Part shown: positions 41,196 through 49,601 of the stretch, one piece after another | Position numbering within the stretch: the first letter of the stretch is position 1 | How the letters are laid out: each line of letters opens with the position of its first letter | Notes under the pieces: generated by a model | The model's input: the letters and a program-made list of their open reading frames with translations, nothing else | What the model was told of the DNA's origin: nothing | The model's database searches: none | NCBI GenBank assembly: GCA_963811895.1 | Contig: CAWETE010000003.1 | Coordinates: 62,001 to 126,000 of the forward strand | DNA from: DASSUW01 sp963811895 | GTDB taxonomy: Bacteria; Actinomycetota; Thermoleophilia; Solirubrobacterales; Solirubrobacteraceae | DNA: 64,000 bases | Reading direction: 5' to 3' | Translations under genes and position numbers: made by a program

Positions 41196-43664
41196 GACCC
41201 GCCTCCCTCGCTCGGGCTCGTCGGTCCGGAGCCGGCGCTCCCGCTCCCGTGCTCGTCCCAGCGAGCCGCCCTGCTTGCCCGGGTCGCCGGGCGCCGAGCG
41301 GCCTTGCGCCTCCTGGATCGCCGACCAGATGGCCTGCGAGCTGAGCGGCATGTCGAGGTAGTCGACGCCGAGCGGCCGCAGCGCGTCGATCACCGCGTTG
41401 GTGACGGCCGCGGAGGAGGCGATGGTGCCGGCCTCGCCGACGCCCTTGACGCCGAGCGAGTTGACCGGCGACGGGGTCTCCGTGCGGTCGGTCTCGAAGC
41501 TCGGCACGTCGGCGGCGCTCGGCAGCGCGTAGTCGACGAACGTGCCGGTCACGAGCTGGCCGTCGTCGTCGTAGTGGATGCGCTCGAACAGCGCCTGGCC
41601 GATGCCGTGCACGACGCCGCCGTGGATCTGGCCGTCGATGAGCATCGGGTTGATGGCCGGGCCGCAGTCGTCGACCGACACGTAGCGGACGACGTCGACC
41701 TTCCCGGTCTCGCTGTCGACGTCGACGATGCACGCGTGGGCGCCGAACGGCCACGTGAAGTTCGTCGGGTCGTAGAAGGTCGTCTCCTCGAGCCCGGGCT
41801 CCATGCCCTCGGGCAGGTTCTCGGGGATGTAGGCGGCGCCGGCGATCTCGGCCAGGGTCATGCCCTTGTCCGGCGAGCCCTTGACCGAGAACTTGCCGTC
41901 GGCGAGGTCGATGTCCTCGGGCGCCGCCTCGAGCAGGTGGGCCGCGATCCGCTTCGCCTTGTCGGCGACCTTGAGCGCGGACTGGGCGAGCGACTCGCCG
42001 CCCACGGCCAGCGAGCGCGACCCGTAGGTGCCGAGCCCGAACGGGCCGGTCCCGGTGTCGCCGTGCTGGACGTCGACCTGGTCGGGCGTGGCGCCGACGC
42101 GGTCGGCCACGATCTGCGCGAACGACGTGTCCAGGCCCTGCCCGTGCGGCGCCGTGCCGCTGTACGCGGTGACCGCGCCGGAGGCGTGGATGCGCACGAT
42201 CGACGACTCGTAGAAGCCGGCCTGGAGGCCGACCCCGCTCGGGCCGACGACGCGCGACGGCGCCAGGCCGCAGATCTCCATCCAGGTACAGAAGCCGATG
42301 CCGCGGTAGATGCCCTTGGCCCGCAGCTGCTCGGCCTCGCGCCGCACCTCGTCGACGTCGACGTGCGTGAGCAGCTTGTCGAGCGACCCGTGGTAGTCGC
42401 CGGAGTCGTAGATGACGCCGAGCGCGACCTCGGCCGGGAAGTCCTCCTTCGGGATGAAGTTCCTGCGCCGGACCTCGAGCGAGTCCATTCCGAGCTCGGC
42501 CGCGAGCTGATCGACCATCACCTCGATCAGGTGGGTGGCCTCCGGGCGGCCGGCGCCGCGCGTGGCGTCGGTCGCCATCTTGTTGGTGCAGACACCGCGG
42601 GCGGTGAACTTGAGGTTCGGGATCTTGTAACAGCCGCTGATCACGAAGCCGGTGAAGCACGGGATGAACGGCGTGAGCAGCGTGTAGAAGGCGCCGAGGT
42701 CGCAGATCGCCGTGCACTCGAGCCCGACGATGGTGCCGTCGCGCTTGGCGCCGACCTTCACGTAGTCGATCTGGTCGCGGCCGTGGATCGTGGCGGCCAT
42801 GTGCTCCGAACGCGTCTCCGTCCACTTGACCGGGCGGTTGAGCTTGCGCGAGGCCCAGGCGCAGAGGACCTCCTCGCCGTAGTGCGTGAGCTTGACCCCG
42901 AAGCCGCCGCCCACGTCCGGCGCGATCACGCGGATGCGGTCCTCGGACATCCCGAGCTCGCCGGCCATGAAGAGGCGGATCAGGTGCGGGTTCTGGCTCG
43001 TCAGGTGAAGCGTGAGGTTGCCGGCGCGGTGGTCGGCGATCGCCACGCGCGGCTCGATCGGCGCGCCCGCCGTGCGGTGGTTGACGATCCGCCGCTCGAC
43101 GATCACCTCGGACTCCGCCCACGCGGCGTCCATGTCGCCGCCGCCGATCGTCCACTCGTGCGTCTGGTTGGTCCCCCAGTCCTCGTGCACGAGCGGCGAG
43201 GCGGCCTCGAGCGCCTTCTCGGGGTCGACGACCACGGGCAGCGGGTCGTACTCGACGACGATCTGCTCGGCGGCGTCGCGGACGCCGTACTTGTCGGGCC
43301 CGAGCACGATCGCCACGGGCTGGCCGACGTACTTGACCTCGCCCTTGGCCAGGGGCCAGTGCTCGGCGGACTTCAGCTCGACGCCCGGCGGGACCCAGGC
43401 CATCGGCATCGGCGACTCGAGGTTCACCTCTTCGCCGGTGAACACGCCGTGCACGCCGGTGGCTTCCTTCGCCGCCGCGGTGTCGATCGAGACGATCCTG
43501 GCGTGCGCCTCGGTCGAGCGCACGATCGCCATGTGGAGCATGCCCGCGAGGACGATGTCGTCGACGTAGCGGCCGCGCCCCGTGATCATCCGCGGGTCCT
43601 CCTTGCGGCGCATCGCCTGGCCGACCCACTTGGTGGCGGGGGTGGCCTGCTCGACGGTGCTCAT
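41192..43664 (-). CDS. coxL: CoxL-like molybdopterin large subunit (form II / xanthine dehydrogenase family)
   Basis: A large subunit of about 823 residues with cofactor-binding segments DVGGGFGVKL, APHGQGLDTSFAQIVADRVG and GVKGVGEAGTIASSAAVTNA. The active-site loop reads DATRGAGRPEA, that is, form II AYRGAGR with Thr for Tyr. It is not the form I loop (AYXCSFR) of true CO dehydrogenase, so the substrate is uncertain. As given, the frame runs on without a stop into coxM. Removing one G near 41269 (run CAGGGCGG) yields a tail ending SPSEGGGS and a TGA overlapping the coxM ATG. Small subunit upstream by ATGA. Confidence 0.9.
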
Positions 43665-44137
43665 GCCGGTACCCCCTTCGAGGTCTGGGCGGCGTCGAGC
43701 ACGGACTTGACGATGTTGTGGTAGCCCGTGCAGCGGCAGAGGTTGCCGGCCAGCGCCTCGCGGACCTCCTCCTCGCTCGGGTCCGAGTTCTTCGCGAGCA
43801 GGTCGGCTCCGGCCATGATCATGCCGGGTGTGCAGTAGCCGCACTGGAGGCCGTGGTTCTTCCAGAACGCCTCCTGCAGCGGGTGCAGGTCGTCCTCGGT
43901 GCCCATGCCCTCGATCGTGGTGACCTCGGAGCCCTCGGTCTGGACCGCGAGCACCGTGCAGCTCTTGACCGCGTCACCGTCCAGGTGCACCGTGCAGGCG
44001 CCGCAGTTGGACGTGTCGCACCCGACATGCGTGCCGGTCAGGCCGAGCGTGTCGCGTATGAGGTGGACGAGCAGGAGCCGCGGCTCCACCTCCTCCGTGT
44101 ACTGCACGCCGTTGACCCTCAGCGAAACCCGTGCCAT
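43661..44137 (-). CDS. coxS: CoxS-like 2Fe-2S small subunit
   Basis: A 158-residue subunit with two [2Fe-2S] clusters. The plant-ferredoxin-like site is CDTSNCGACTVHLDG (about residues 39-53). The second site is CGYCTPGMIM with CRCTGYHNIVKSV. It passes electrons from the molybdenum site to the flavin subunit. First gene of the nine-gene cox-like operon (44137 down to 36166). It has a strong ribosome binding site (GGAGGAGGAG) just before the ATG. Confidence 0.95.
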   Translation of the reverse strand: MARVSLRVNGVQYTEEVEPRLLLVHLIRDTLGLTGTHVGCDTSNCGACTVHLDGDAVKSCTVLAVQTEGSEVTTIEGMGTEDDLHPLQEAFWKNHGLQCGYCTPGMIMAGADLLAKNSDPSEEEVREALAGNLCRCTGYHNIVKSVLDAAQTSKGVPA

Positions 44138-44182
44138 GCAGCGTCTCCTCCTCCGTCGGCGACTGGAGGGGAGCCTAGTGCT

Positions 44183-44740
44183 TCAGCGACGGCGGTGGTA
44201 GGCGAGCGCGAGCGAGGCGAGCAGCATGCGGTCGTCGCGCTCGATCGCCTCGAAGCGCAGGCCGAGATCGTCGTTCGTGACGCGCACGGCGCGCGCCTCG
44301 GCCACCACCTCGTGGTTGGCGACCTGGATCCGGACCTGCACCGAGCCCTCGCCGGGATCGGCGCCCTCGCGTGCGACGCAGACCCCGCCGGCGCTCACGT
44401 CGCGGGTCATCGTCGACCACTCGCCCGCAGGGGTCTTGACGACGGCCGGGAGCGAGATCGGCGCGCGCGAGAAGGTGCGGCGCTGGCCGAGCCGGATGTC
44501 GTCGCTGAGCCGCAGGACGATCTCTTCGCCGGCCGGCGTGCCGATCACGCCGCGGACGGCCTGCATGCGGCCCTCGGACTCGATCAGGAGATACGCCTGC
44601 GAACCGATCTCCAGCTCCTCCTCCGGCTGCGCCTCGAGCGCGAGCACGACGTCCGGGCCGCTGAATCCGATGATGCGGCAGGGCAGGCTCTCGCCGATAT
44701 CGAGGTAGGCCGGCTGACCTTCAACAAGCTGAGGGAGCAT
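44183..44740 (-). CDS. PilZ-domain c-di-GMP receptor
   Basis: A 185-residue protein with a YcgR-like N-terminal domain (about residues 1-85) and a C-terminal PilZ domain. The c-di-GMP-binding arginines are in QRRTFSRAPISL, and the second motif is TRDVSAGGVCVA (D-x-S-x-x-G). It is soluble. A receptor for c-di-GMP fits the GGDEF-EAL and HD-GYP proteins encoded 12-15 kb away. Its target (motility, secretion or envelope) is not evident. Not obviously part of the cox operon despite a 45-base gap. Confidence 0.88.
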   Translation of the reverse strand: MLPQLVEGQPAYLDIGESLPCRIIGFSGPDVVLALEAQPEEELEIGSQAYLLIESEGRMQAVRGVIGTPAGEEIVLRLSDDIRLGQRRTFSRAPISLPAVVKTPAGEWSTMTRDVSAGGVCVAREGADPGEGSVQVRIQVANHEVVAEARAVRVTNDDLGLRFEAIERDDRMLLASLALAYHRRR

Positions 44741-44792
44741 GACTCCCGGGAAGTATCGGCGCTGGACCGGCTGGGATTGAGCCTCGTGCCGG

Positions 44793-44827
44793 CGGGCCGG
44801 CCCTCTTGGGGAGTGAGAGGGCCGGCC
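44793..44827. terminator. strong hairpin terminator
   Basis: A perfect 13-base-pair stem (44793-44805 with 44815-44827, arm GGGCCGGCCCTCT) with a nine-base loop. It lies directly after the stop of the HNH-repeat gene on the minus strand and before the PilZ start. There is no U-run. Confidence 0.7.
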
Positions 44828-44851
44828 CCGGAGGGGTCTGGGGAGGGAAGC

Positions 44852-45706
44852 TCAGAGCCGGTCGTGCCAGCGGACGGCGGCCGAGGCGATCTCGCCGAGC
44901 GCGGCGCGCAGGCCGGCGCGATCGCCCGCCGCGCGCGCCTTGGCGAGGCGCCGCAGCGCCACGGCCAGGACGGCGGGACCGGACGCCCCGCCTTCGCGCA
45001 GACCGCTCAGCTCCTCGGCGGTCAGACGCCGCTGGCCGTTCGCCACCAGCGCGCTCAGCTCGCGCGCGCGGCGCTCGGCCGCCGCGGCGGCCTGGCGTGC
45101 CTCGTCGGCGTCGCGCACGGCTGCCTCGACCTGGTCCTCGCTGGCGCGGACGCGCGCGTCGGCGTCGGCGATCGCGGCCTCCATGCGCTCGAGCGCATCG
45201 GTCCGGCGGGCCGCCACGCGCACGGGCTCGCGTGCATGGCGATCACCGGCACGGCGCGCACGGCGGCGCGCGTCGGCCGACTTCGCCTCGGCACGCTCGG
45301 CCCGGCCCTCGGCGACGAGCAGCTTGCGCTCCAGCGCGGCCGCACGGGCCTCGGAACGCTCCAGCGCGTTGCTACGGACCGGCTCGCGCTGCTCCGCGAC
45401 GGGCCTCGCCTCGCCGGCGCCGCGGCGCGGACCCGGACGGCGCGGCTCCAGGCCGGCGGCGCGAATCGCCGCGTCGAAGGAGCCGCCGAACGGGCGCTTG
45501 GCGGCGTTGGTCGAGGGCCAGACCCCCTCGCGGTAGCGCTCGGCACGCCACTCCTGCGCGCGCCAGCGGGCCAGCGACGGGTTCCAGTCGGCCGAGCAGG
45601 GCGGCTCGCCATAGCGGGCCTCCCACTCGAGGATCTTCTCGATGATGAGTTCGCGGGTCCAGCGCCTCACTCGACGCCCGCCCGCGGTCTGCGCGGACGG
45701 GGTCAT
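44852..45706 (-). CDS. homing-endonuclease-associated-repeat and coiled-coil protein
   Basis: A 284-residue protein. The N-terminal 90 residues match the HNH-associated DNA-binding repeat (WTRELIIEKILEWEARYGEP, ADWNPSLARW, PSTNAAKRPFGGSFDAAIRA, AAGLEPRRPG). A long Ala/Arg/Glu-rich coiled coil (about residues 115-230) and a short helical tail (AVRWHDRL end) follow. No HNH nuclease residues are present, so it is probably a DNA-binding or structural protein rather than an endonuclease. Confidence 0.75.
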   Translation of the reverse strand: MTPSAQTAGGRRVRRWTRELIIEKILEWEARYGEPPCSADWNPSLARWRAQEWRAERYREGVWPSTNAAKRPFGGSFDAAIRAAGLEPRRPGPRRGAGEARPVAEQREPVRSNALERSEARAAALERKLLVAEGRAERAEAKSADARRRARRAGDRHAREPVRVAARRTDALERMEAAIADADARVRASEDQVEAAVRDADEARQAAAAAERRARELSALVANGQRRLTAEELSGLREGGASGPAVLAVALRRLAKARAAGDRAGLRAALGEIASAAVRWHDRL

Positions 45707-45723
45707 GTTTCAGGCTCCGTCCG

Positions 45724-45837
45724 CTAGGTGCCGCGCGGGTCGTTCGACGTGAGGATGGCGAACGGCCGCGCCTCCACCCACTGATGACCCGCGGCTGCGG
45801 GCATCGGCTTGATCGGCAGGTGGACACGGCTTGCCAT
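45724..45837 (-). CDS. putative 37-residue small protein
   Basis: A short frame starting ATG 45837 and ending TAG at 45724. It encodes segments VHLPIKPMPAAAGHQWVEAR and PFAILTSNDPRGT. Third codon positions are almost all G or C, as in neighbouring genes, and the composition is protein-like (few Arg/Cys runs). It lies 17 bases upstream of the HNH-repeat gene in the same direction. No homologue is known to me; it could be chance. Confidence 0.45.
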   Translation of the reverse strand: MASRVHLPIKPMPAAAGHQWVEARPFAILTSNDPRGT

Positions 45838-45907
45838 CGGTCCGTGAACGGTACCGGATGCCCTGCCGATCGTCCAACGGGATTCGAACCCGGTTAGGGT
45901 GCCGCGA

Positions 45908-46639
45908 ATGGCCACCGAGGTCGCGCCCGGCGTGCACCGCCTGGGCAACGAGATGGTCAACTTCTATCTGGTCGAGGCCGATGGCGGGCTGACGCTGGTC
46001 GACGCGGGCCTGCCGGGGTTCTACGGGCAGCTCGAGGAGCTCCTGCGCTCGCGAGGGCGGTCGGTGGCCGACATCGACGCGCTGCTGCTCACCCACGCGC
46101 ACGGCGATCACGTGGGCATCGCCGGGAAGGTCCGGGACGAGGGCGTGCCGGTCCGCGTCCACGAGCTCGACGCCGAGCAGGCCCGGACCGCCAAGAACCA
46201 TCCGCGCGAGGGCGGCATGCTGGGGTACTTCCGGCACGGCGCGACGTGGCGCCTGCTGGCCATGGGCATGCGGAACGGCGGCTACAAGGTGATCAAGATC
46301 CCCGACGCCGAGCCGTTCGGCGAGGGCGAGCTCGACGTTCCGGGCCGGCCGCGGGTGATCCACACGCCGGGTCACTCGCCGGGCCACGCCGTCTTCCACT
46401 TCGCCGAGCAGGGCGCCCTGATCGCCGGCGACGCGCTCTGCACGTGGAACCCGCTCACCGGCCGCCCGGGGCCGCAGATCATGCCGGGAGCGTTCTCGTT
46501 CTCGAACGACCAGGCGATGGCCTCGCTGGAGCGGATCGAGGGGATCGAGGCGGGTGCGCTGCTGGTGGGCCATGGCGATCCGTGGACCGCGGGGGTGGGC
46601 GCGGCGGTGGCGCGGGCGCGTGAAGCCGGGCCGTCGTAG
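45908..46639 (+). CDS. MBL-fold metallo-hydrolase
   Basis: A 243-residue metallo-beta-lactamase-fold enzyme. The metal motif is LTHAHGDHVG (HxHxDH, about residues 60-69). Further ligands are in HTPGHSPGHAVFHF and the GDALC segment, and a final histidine is in LVGHGDPW. It resembles glyoxalase II or hydrolase-type family members; the substrate is unknown. ATG 45908 is preferred to the GTG three codons upstream. A structured repeat element starts seven bases after the stop. Confidence 0.88.
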   Translation: MATEVAPGVHRLGNEMVNFYLVEADGGLTLVDAGLPGFYGQLEELLRSRGRSVADIDALLLTHAHGDHVGIAGKVRDEGVPVRVHELDAEQARTAKNHPREGGMLGYFRHGATWRLLAMGMRNGGYKVIKIPDAEPFGEGELDVPGRPRVIHTPGHSPGHAVFHFAEQGALIAGDALCTWNPLTGRPGPQIMPGAFSFSNDQAMASLERIEGIEAGALLVGHGDPWTAGVGAAVARAREAGPS

Positions 46640-46645
46640 AGGGAC

Positions 46646-46831
46646 GAACTTCGGGCTTGTAGGGAGGCGGGATCGAGGCCTGCGCGGCTCGGGTGGTCAC
46701 TTGTCCACCTCTCAGGTGGAAAACCGACCAATCGGCCGTCCATTGTCACCTTTGTTCCCGTGGAGGGAACAAAGTCGACAATCGGCAGAGCGAGCGGCCG
46801 AAAACCCAGCCTCCCTACCCAGCCGCAGTTC
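46646..46831. repeat. structured repeat with imperfect terminal inverted arms (family copy 2)
   Basis: Left arm 46646-46667 (begins GAACTTCGGG) and right arm 46810-46831 (ends CCAGCCGCAGTTC) are inverse complements at 17 of 22 positions. Inside are a 7-bp hairpin TCCACCT-CTC-AGGTGGA (46704-46720) and a perfect 10-bp hairpin CTTTGTTCCC-GTGGA-GGGAACAAAG (46750-46774). The latter is flanked by ATTGTC/GACAAT. It fills the 192-base gap between two convergent genes. The ends match those of the copies at 56189 and 59043; the core differs. Confidence 0.7.
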
Positions 46832-47956
46832 CTACGGCCCGCTGATCCTCTCGAGCCACGTGCTGCGCAAACCGAGAGCGGTCCGCACCGACGCAGCCGA
46901 CACCGTCCGGTCACCGCCGCTCCCGCGCACCAGCACCGTCGCGGCCCGCCCCGAAGGCGACCGCGTGGCCACCTCCAGCCCACGCAGCCGGCCCGTCACC
47001 AGCGAGCCGAGCTTGCGCTGGGCCTCCGGGCGCGTGAAGCGTGCCGTCCACGTATGGACCGGCGACAGATCGTCGTGCGGGTCCTCGACCGACCGCAGGT
47101 ACGAGATCGGCGAGCCGCCGAAGCCCTCCTCGTTGGCGGCCGTGCGGCCGCCCGAGGTGGAGAAGAAGAACGTCTGCGCCACCTGGCCGCCGACCGTCAC
47201 GACCTCGCCGCGCGTGGCCTGCACCGCCGCCGTGGAGGCCGCGATCTCGGCCAGCACGCCGCGGTAGACCTGTGAGCGCACGTCGGCGAACACGTCCCAC
47301 GGCAGCCCGGTGGAGCGGCTGGTGAGCGCGTAGGAGCGGGCGACGACGGCCTGTGCGGCGAGCGCCTCGGCCGGCCAGCTCGCCGGCATCTCGGCGGGCA
47401 CGACGCCGTAGAGGTAGTGCTCGAGCGAGACGTGGTTGACCGCGAGCACGCGGCCGCCCTCACGCGAGAGCACGATGCGACCGCGGTAGAAGCCGTTGCT
47501 CAACCCGTTCTCGGCGGCGCCGTGCAGCCGCGTGCTCGCCCCGCCGGTGACGGTGACCGGCACGCGCAGCCGAGCGCGGGTTCGGCCCGTCGTCCCGTCG
47601 ATCACGGCCACGCGATCGGCGTCGAGCGCCTGGAAGCGGTAGCCGCGTTCGTCGCGCAGCGTGATCCGGCGGCCGCCGGACACCGCGCGGGTGGCGCCGC
47701 TGATCTTGGGCGCCCGCGCGGCCTTGAGCCGGACGCGCATGCGCGTGGCGGGCGCCGTGCCGAGCGCGCTCCCCGTGTAGTAGTGGCCGAGGATGAACTG
47801 GTGGTCGCGGCCCTCGCGCAGGGCGTAGCCGTAGGCCCCGTACTGGGACATGCCGACGCCGTGACCCCAGCCTCGGCCGTCGATGACGACGTCGGCGGCG
47901 GCAGCGGTGGCCGGAGCGAGCAGGAGCAGGGTGGCGGCGATCAGGAGGGCGCGCAT
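46832..47956 (-). CDS. SpoIID/LytB-domain secreted protein
   Basis: A 374-residue exported protein with a signal peptide (LIAATLLLLAPATAAAA). The SpoIID hallmark RGWGHGVGMSQYGAYGYA is near the N-terminus. The rest of the domain is VNHVSLEHYLYGVVPAEMPA, AAQAVVARSYAL and FFFSTSGGRTA. Sporulation SpoIID is a lytic transglycosylase on peptidoglycan. Non-sporulating actinobacteria carry such homologues with presumed cell-wall roles. The downstream stop abuts a repeat element. Confidence 0.88.
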   Translation of the reverse strand: MRALLIAATLLLLAPATAAAADVVIDGRGWGHGVGMSQYGAYGYALREGRDHQFILGHYYTGSALGTAPATRMRVRLKAARAPKISGATRAVSGGRRITLRDERGYRFQALDADRVAVIDGTTGRTRARLRVPVTVTGGASTRLHGAAENGLSNGFYRGRIVLSREGGRVLAVNHVSLEHYLYGVVPAEMPASWPAEALAAQAVVARSYALTSRSTGLPWDVFADVRSQVYRGVLAEIAASTAAVQATRGEVVTVGGQVAQTFFFSTSGGRTAANEEGFGGSPISYLRSVEDPHDDLSPVHTWTARFTRPEAQRKLGSLVTGRLRGLEVATRSPSGRAATVLVRGSGGDRTVSAASVRTALGLRSTWLERISGP

Positions 47957-47958
47957 CG

Positions 47959-48573
47959 TCAGTCACCAACAGCGGCGGCGGGCCGGGGTTGCGGTGTCAT
48001 CAGCGCGAGCGCCACCGGGACGCCTGCCTCGGGGCGCACCGTCGCGATCCGCCGCCCGGGCTGCACGGCGGCCCTCACGTCGCCCAGCAGCGGCCCCAGC
48101 TCGCGCGCGCAGGCGTCGAGGTCGGCGACCACGACGACGAGCCCCCAGAGCGCCGGACGCTCGCCCCCGCCGACGACCTCGAGCACGAGCGGGCCGAGCC
48201 GGTGGAAGGCCATCGGGGTGCCCGGGCGCGGCTCGGCACGGCGCCGCAGCGGCGCTCCTGCGCCCTCCAATGCGCCGCTCGTGCGGTCGAGATCGTCCGT
48301 GAAGGCGACGACATGGTCGATGGCGAGCGCGCCGTTGGGATGCTCGAAGCGCTCACACTCCGGCGCCGTCGTCGCCGTGATCGCCAGGCCGTCCGGCCGC
48401 TCCTCGGCCAGCCCGAAGGCCTCCACCCGCAGCTCGTCGCCGCCCGTGGCGAGCCGCAGCCCGCCGACGCATGCGCTGCCATCCTCTTGCACGGCGAAGC
48501 CGAGGCGGACCCATGCCGCCGGCTCGCCGCCCGCCGCGATCGTCCGCGCCTGCGCCGCCATCGCGGGCATCAT
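47959..48573 (-). CDS. VOC (glyoxalase-like) family protein
   Basis: A 204-residue protein with two betaalphabetabetabeta-type halves. AIDHVVAFTDDLDRTSGALE is the canonical start of a VOC module, and LGPLVLEVVGG supplies a later strand with a glutamate ligand. Members are metal-dependent isomerases, dioxygenases or binding proteins; the activity cannot be told. It lies two bases upstream of the SpoIID gene in the same direction. ATG 48573 or 48561 may be the start. Confidence 0.78.
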   Translation of the reverse strand: MMPAMAAQARTIAAGGEPAAWVRLGFAVQEDGSACVGGLRLATGGDELRVEAFGLAEERPDGLAITATTAPECERFEHPNGALAIDHVVAFTDDLDRTSGALEGAGAPLRRRAEPRPGTPMAFHRLGPLVLEVVGGGERPALWGLVVVVADLDACARELGPLLGDVRAAVQPGRRIATVRPEAGVPVALALMTPQPRPAAAVGD

Positions 48574-48638
48574 CCACCCTGAGACCGATCAGCACTCCGA
48601 CTCCCACGCCCGAGCAGGCGGCCTCGCCGCCCCCGTCC

Positions 48639-49601
48639 GTGCCCGATACGCCGCCAGACGGCAGGCGGCGGGTCGGCTCGCGCCTGTCCTGGCTCGGCCT
48701 GGTCGTCTCGCTGCTGGCCCTGGCCGGCGTCGTCTGGTGGGCGTCCAAGCAGGAGCCGCCCGACCTGCCCTCCAGCGGGTCCGAGCTGGCCGCCCTGGTC
48801 GGGGCGATCGCGCTCTACGCGCTGGCCACCCTCGTGCGCTCGGAGCGCTGGCAGCGGCTGCTGGTCGACGAGGGCGCCGAGCCTGCGCGCGTCGACACCT
48901 ACGCGCTCACCTGCGTGGGCTACATGGGCAACAACGTGCTGCCCGCGCGCGCCGGTGACGCGATCCGCGCGGTGCTGATGGCGCCCCGCGCCGGCACCTC
49001 GATCCGCACCGTGATCGGCACGCTGCTCGCCGAGCGGCTGCTCGACATCGCCGTGCTGGTCGCGATCTTCGTGATCGTCGGCTACGGGCTGCTGGGCGAG
49101 GTCGGCGCCGACAGCGTCGAGATCATCCTGCTGGTGCTCGCCGGCCTCGCCATCGCCGGCGTGGCCGCGTACTTCGCGATCCGCCGCAACGACCGGATGA
49201 GGACGTTCCTGGCCCCCATCGTCTCGGCCACGCTGGGCCTGCGGCGCGCGCACCACGGGCTCCTGCTGCTCGGCCTCACGGTGCTGATCTGGGCGATCGA
49301 GGCCGGCGTGTGGATGTCGGCGGCGGCGGCCGTCGGCTTCGGCATGGACCCGATCGAGGGCCTCTACATCGTCGCGCTCGCCTCGGTCTTCTCGCTCGTG
49401 CCGTCCGGGCCGGCCTACGCGGGCACCCAGGACGCGGCGGCGATCCTCGGCATCAAGGCGCTCGGCGGCACCGGCGCCCAGGCCGTCGCCTACATCGTGA
49501 TGCTGCGCTTCATCATCGTCGTCCCGATCACGATCGTCGGGCTCGTGCTGCTCGCCGCCCGCTACGGCGGGCTCGGACGCCTGCGGATGGCGCGGCTCTG
49601 A
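48639..49601 (+). CDS. UPF0104/YbhN-like lysylphosphatidylglycerol synthase TM-domain protein
   Basis: An eight- to nine-helix membrane protein (320 residues from this start). The family motifs are GYMGNNVLPARAGDAIRAVL (about residues 97-116) and SVFSLVPSGPAYAGTQDAA. Proteins of this type act as lipid flippase-like transporters or companions of membrane glycosyltransferases. GTG 48639 is the only legal start outside the divergent VOC gene. ATGs at 48471 and 48513 would overlap that gene. The stop shares one base with the Agl23-like gene (TGATG). Confidence 0.8.
   Translation: MPDTPPDGRRRVGSRLSWLGLVVSLLALAGVVWWASKQEPPDLPSSGSELAALVGAIALYALATLVRSERWQRLLVDEGAEPARVDTYALTCVGYMGNNVLPARAGDAIRAVLMAPRAGTSIRTVIGTLLAERLLDIAVLVAIFVIVGYGLLGEVGADSVEIILLVLAGLAIAGVAAYFAIRRNDRMRTFLAPIVSATLGLRRAHHGLLLLGLTVLIWAIEAGVWMSAAAAVGFGMDPIEGLYIVALASVFSLVPSGPAYAGTQDAAAILGIKALGGTGAQAVAYIVMLRFIIVVPITIVGLVLLAARYGGLGRLRMARL

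Noticed and set aside
40422..43724. 1,100-residue plus-strand frame opposite coxL and coxM
   Set aside because: Antisense shadow of the Mo hydroxylase genes, rich in Asp/His/Arg without any motif.
45871..45894. tRNA T-arm-like sequence on the minus strand (GGGTTCGAATCCCG) near the MBL gene start
   Set aside because: No matching acceptor 5' strand, D-arm or anticodon arm lies upstream on that strand; the position is taken by the start of the metallo-hydrolase gene. It might be an attachment-site remnant but nothing else supports it.
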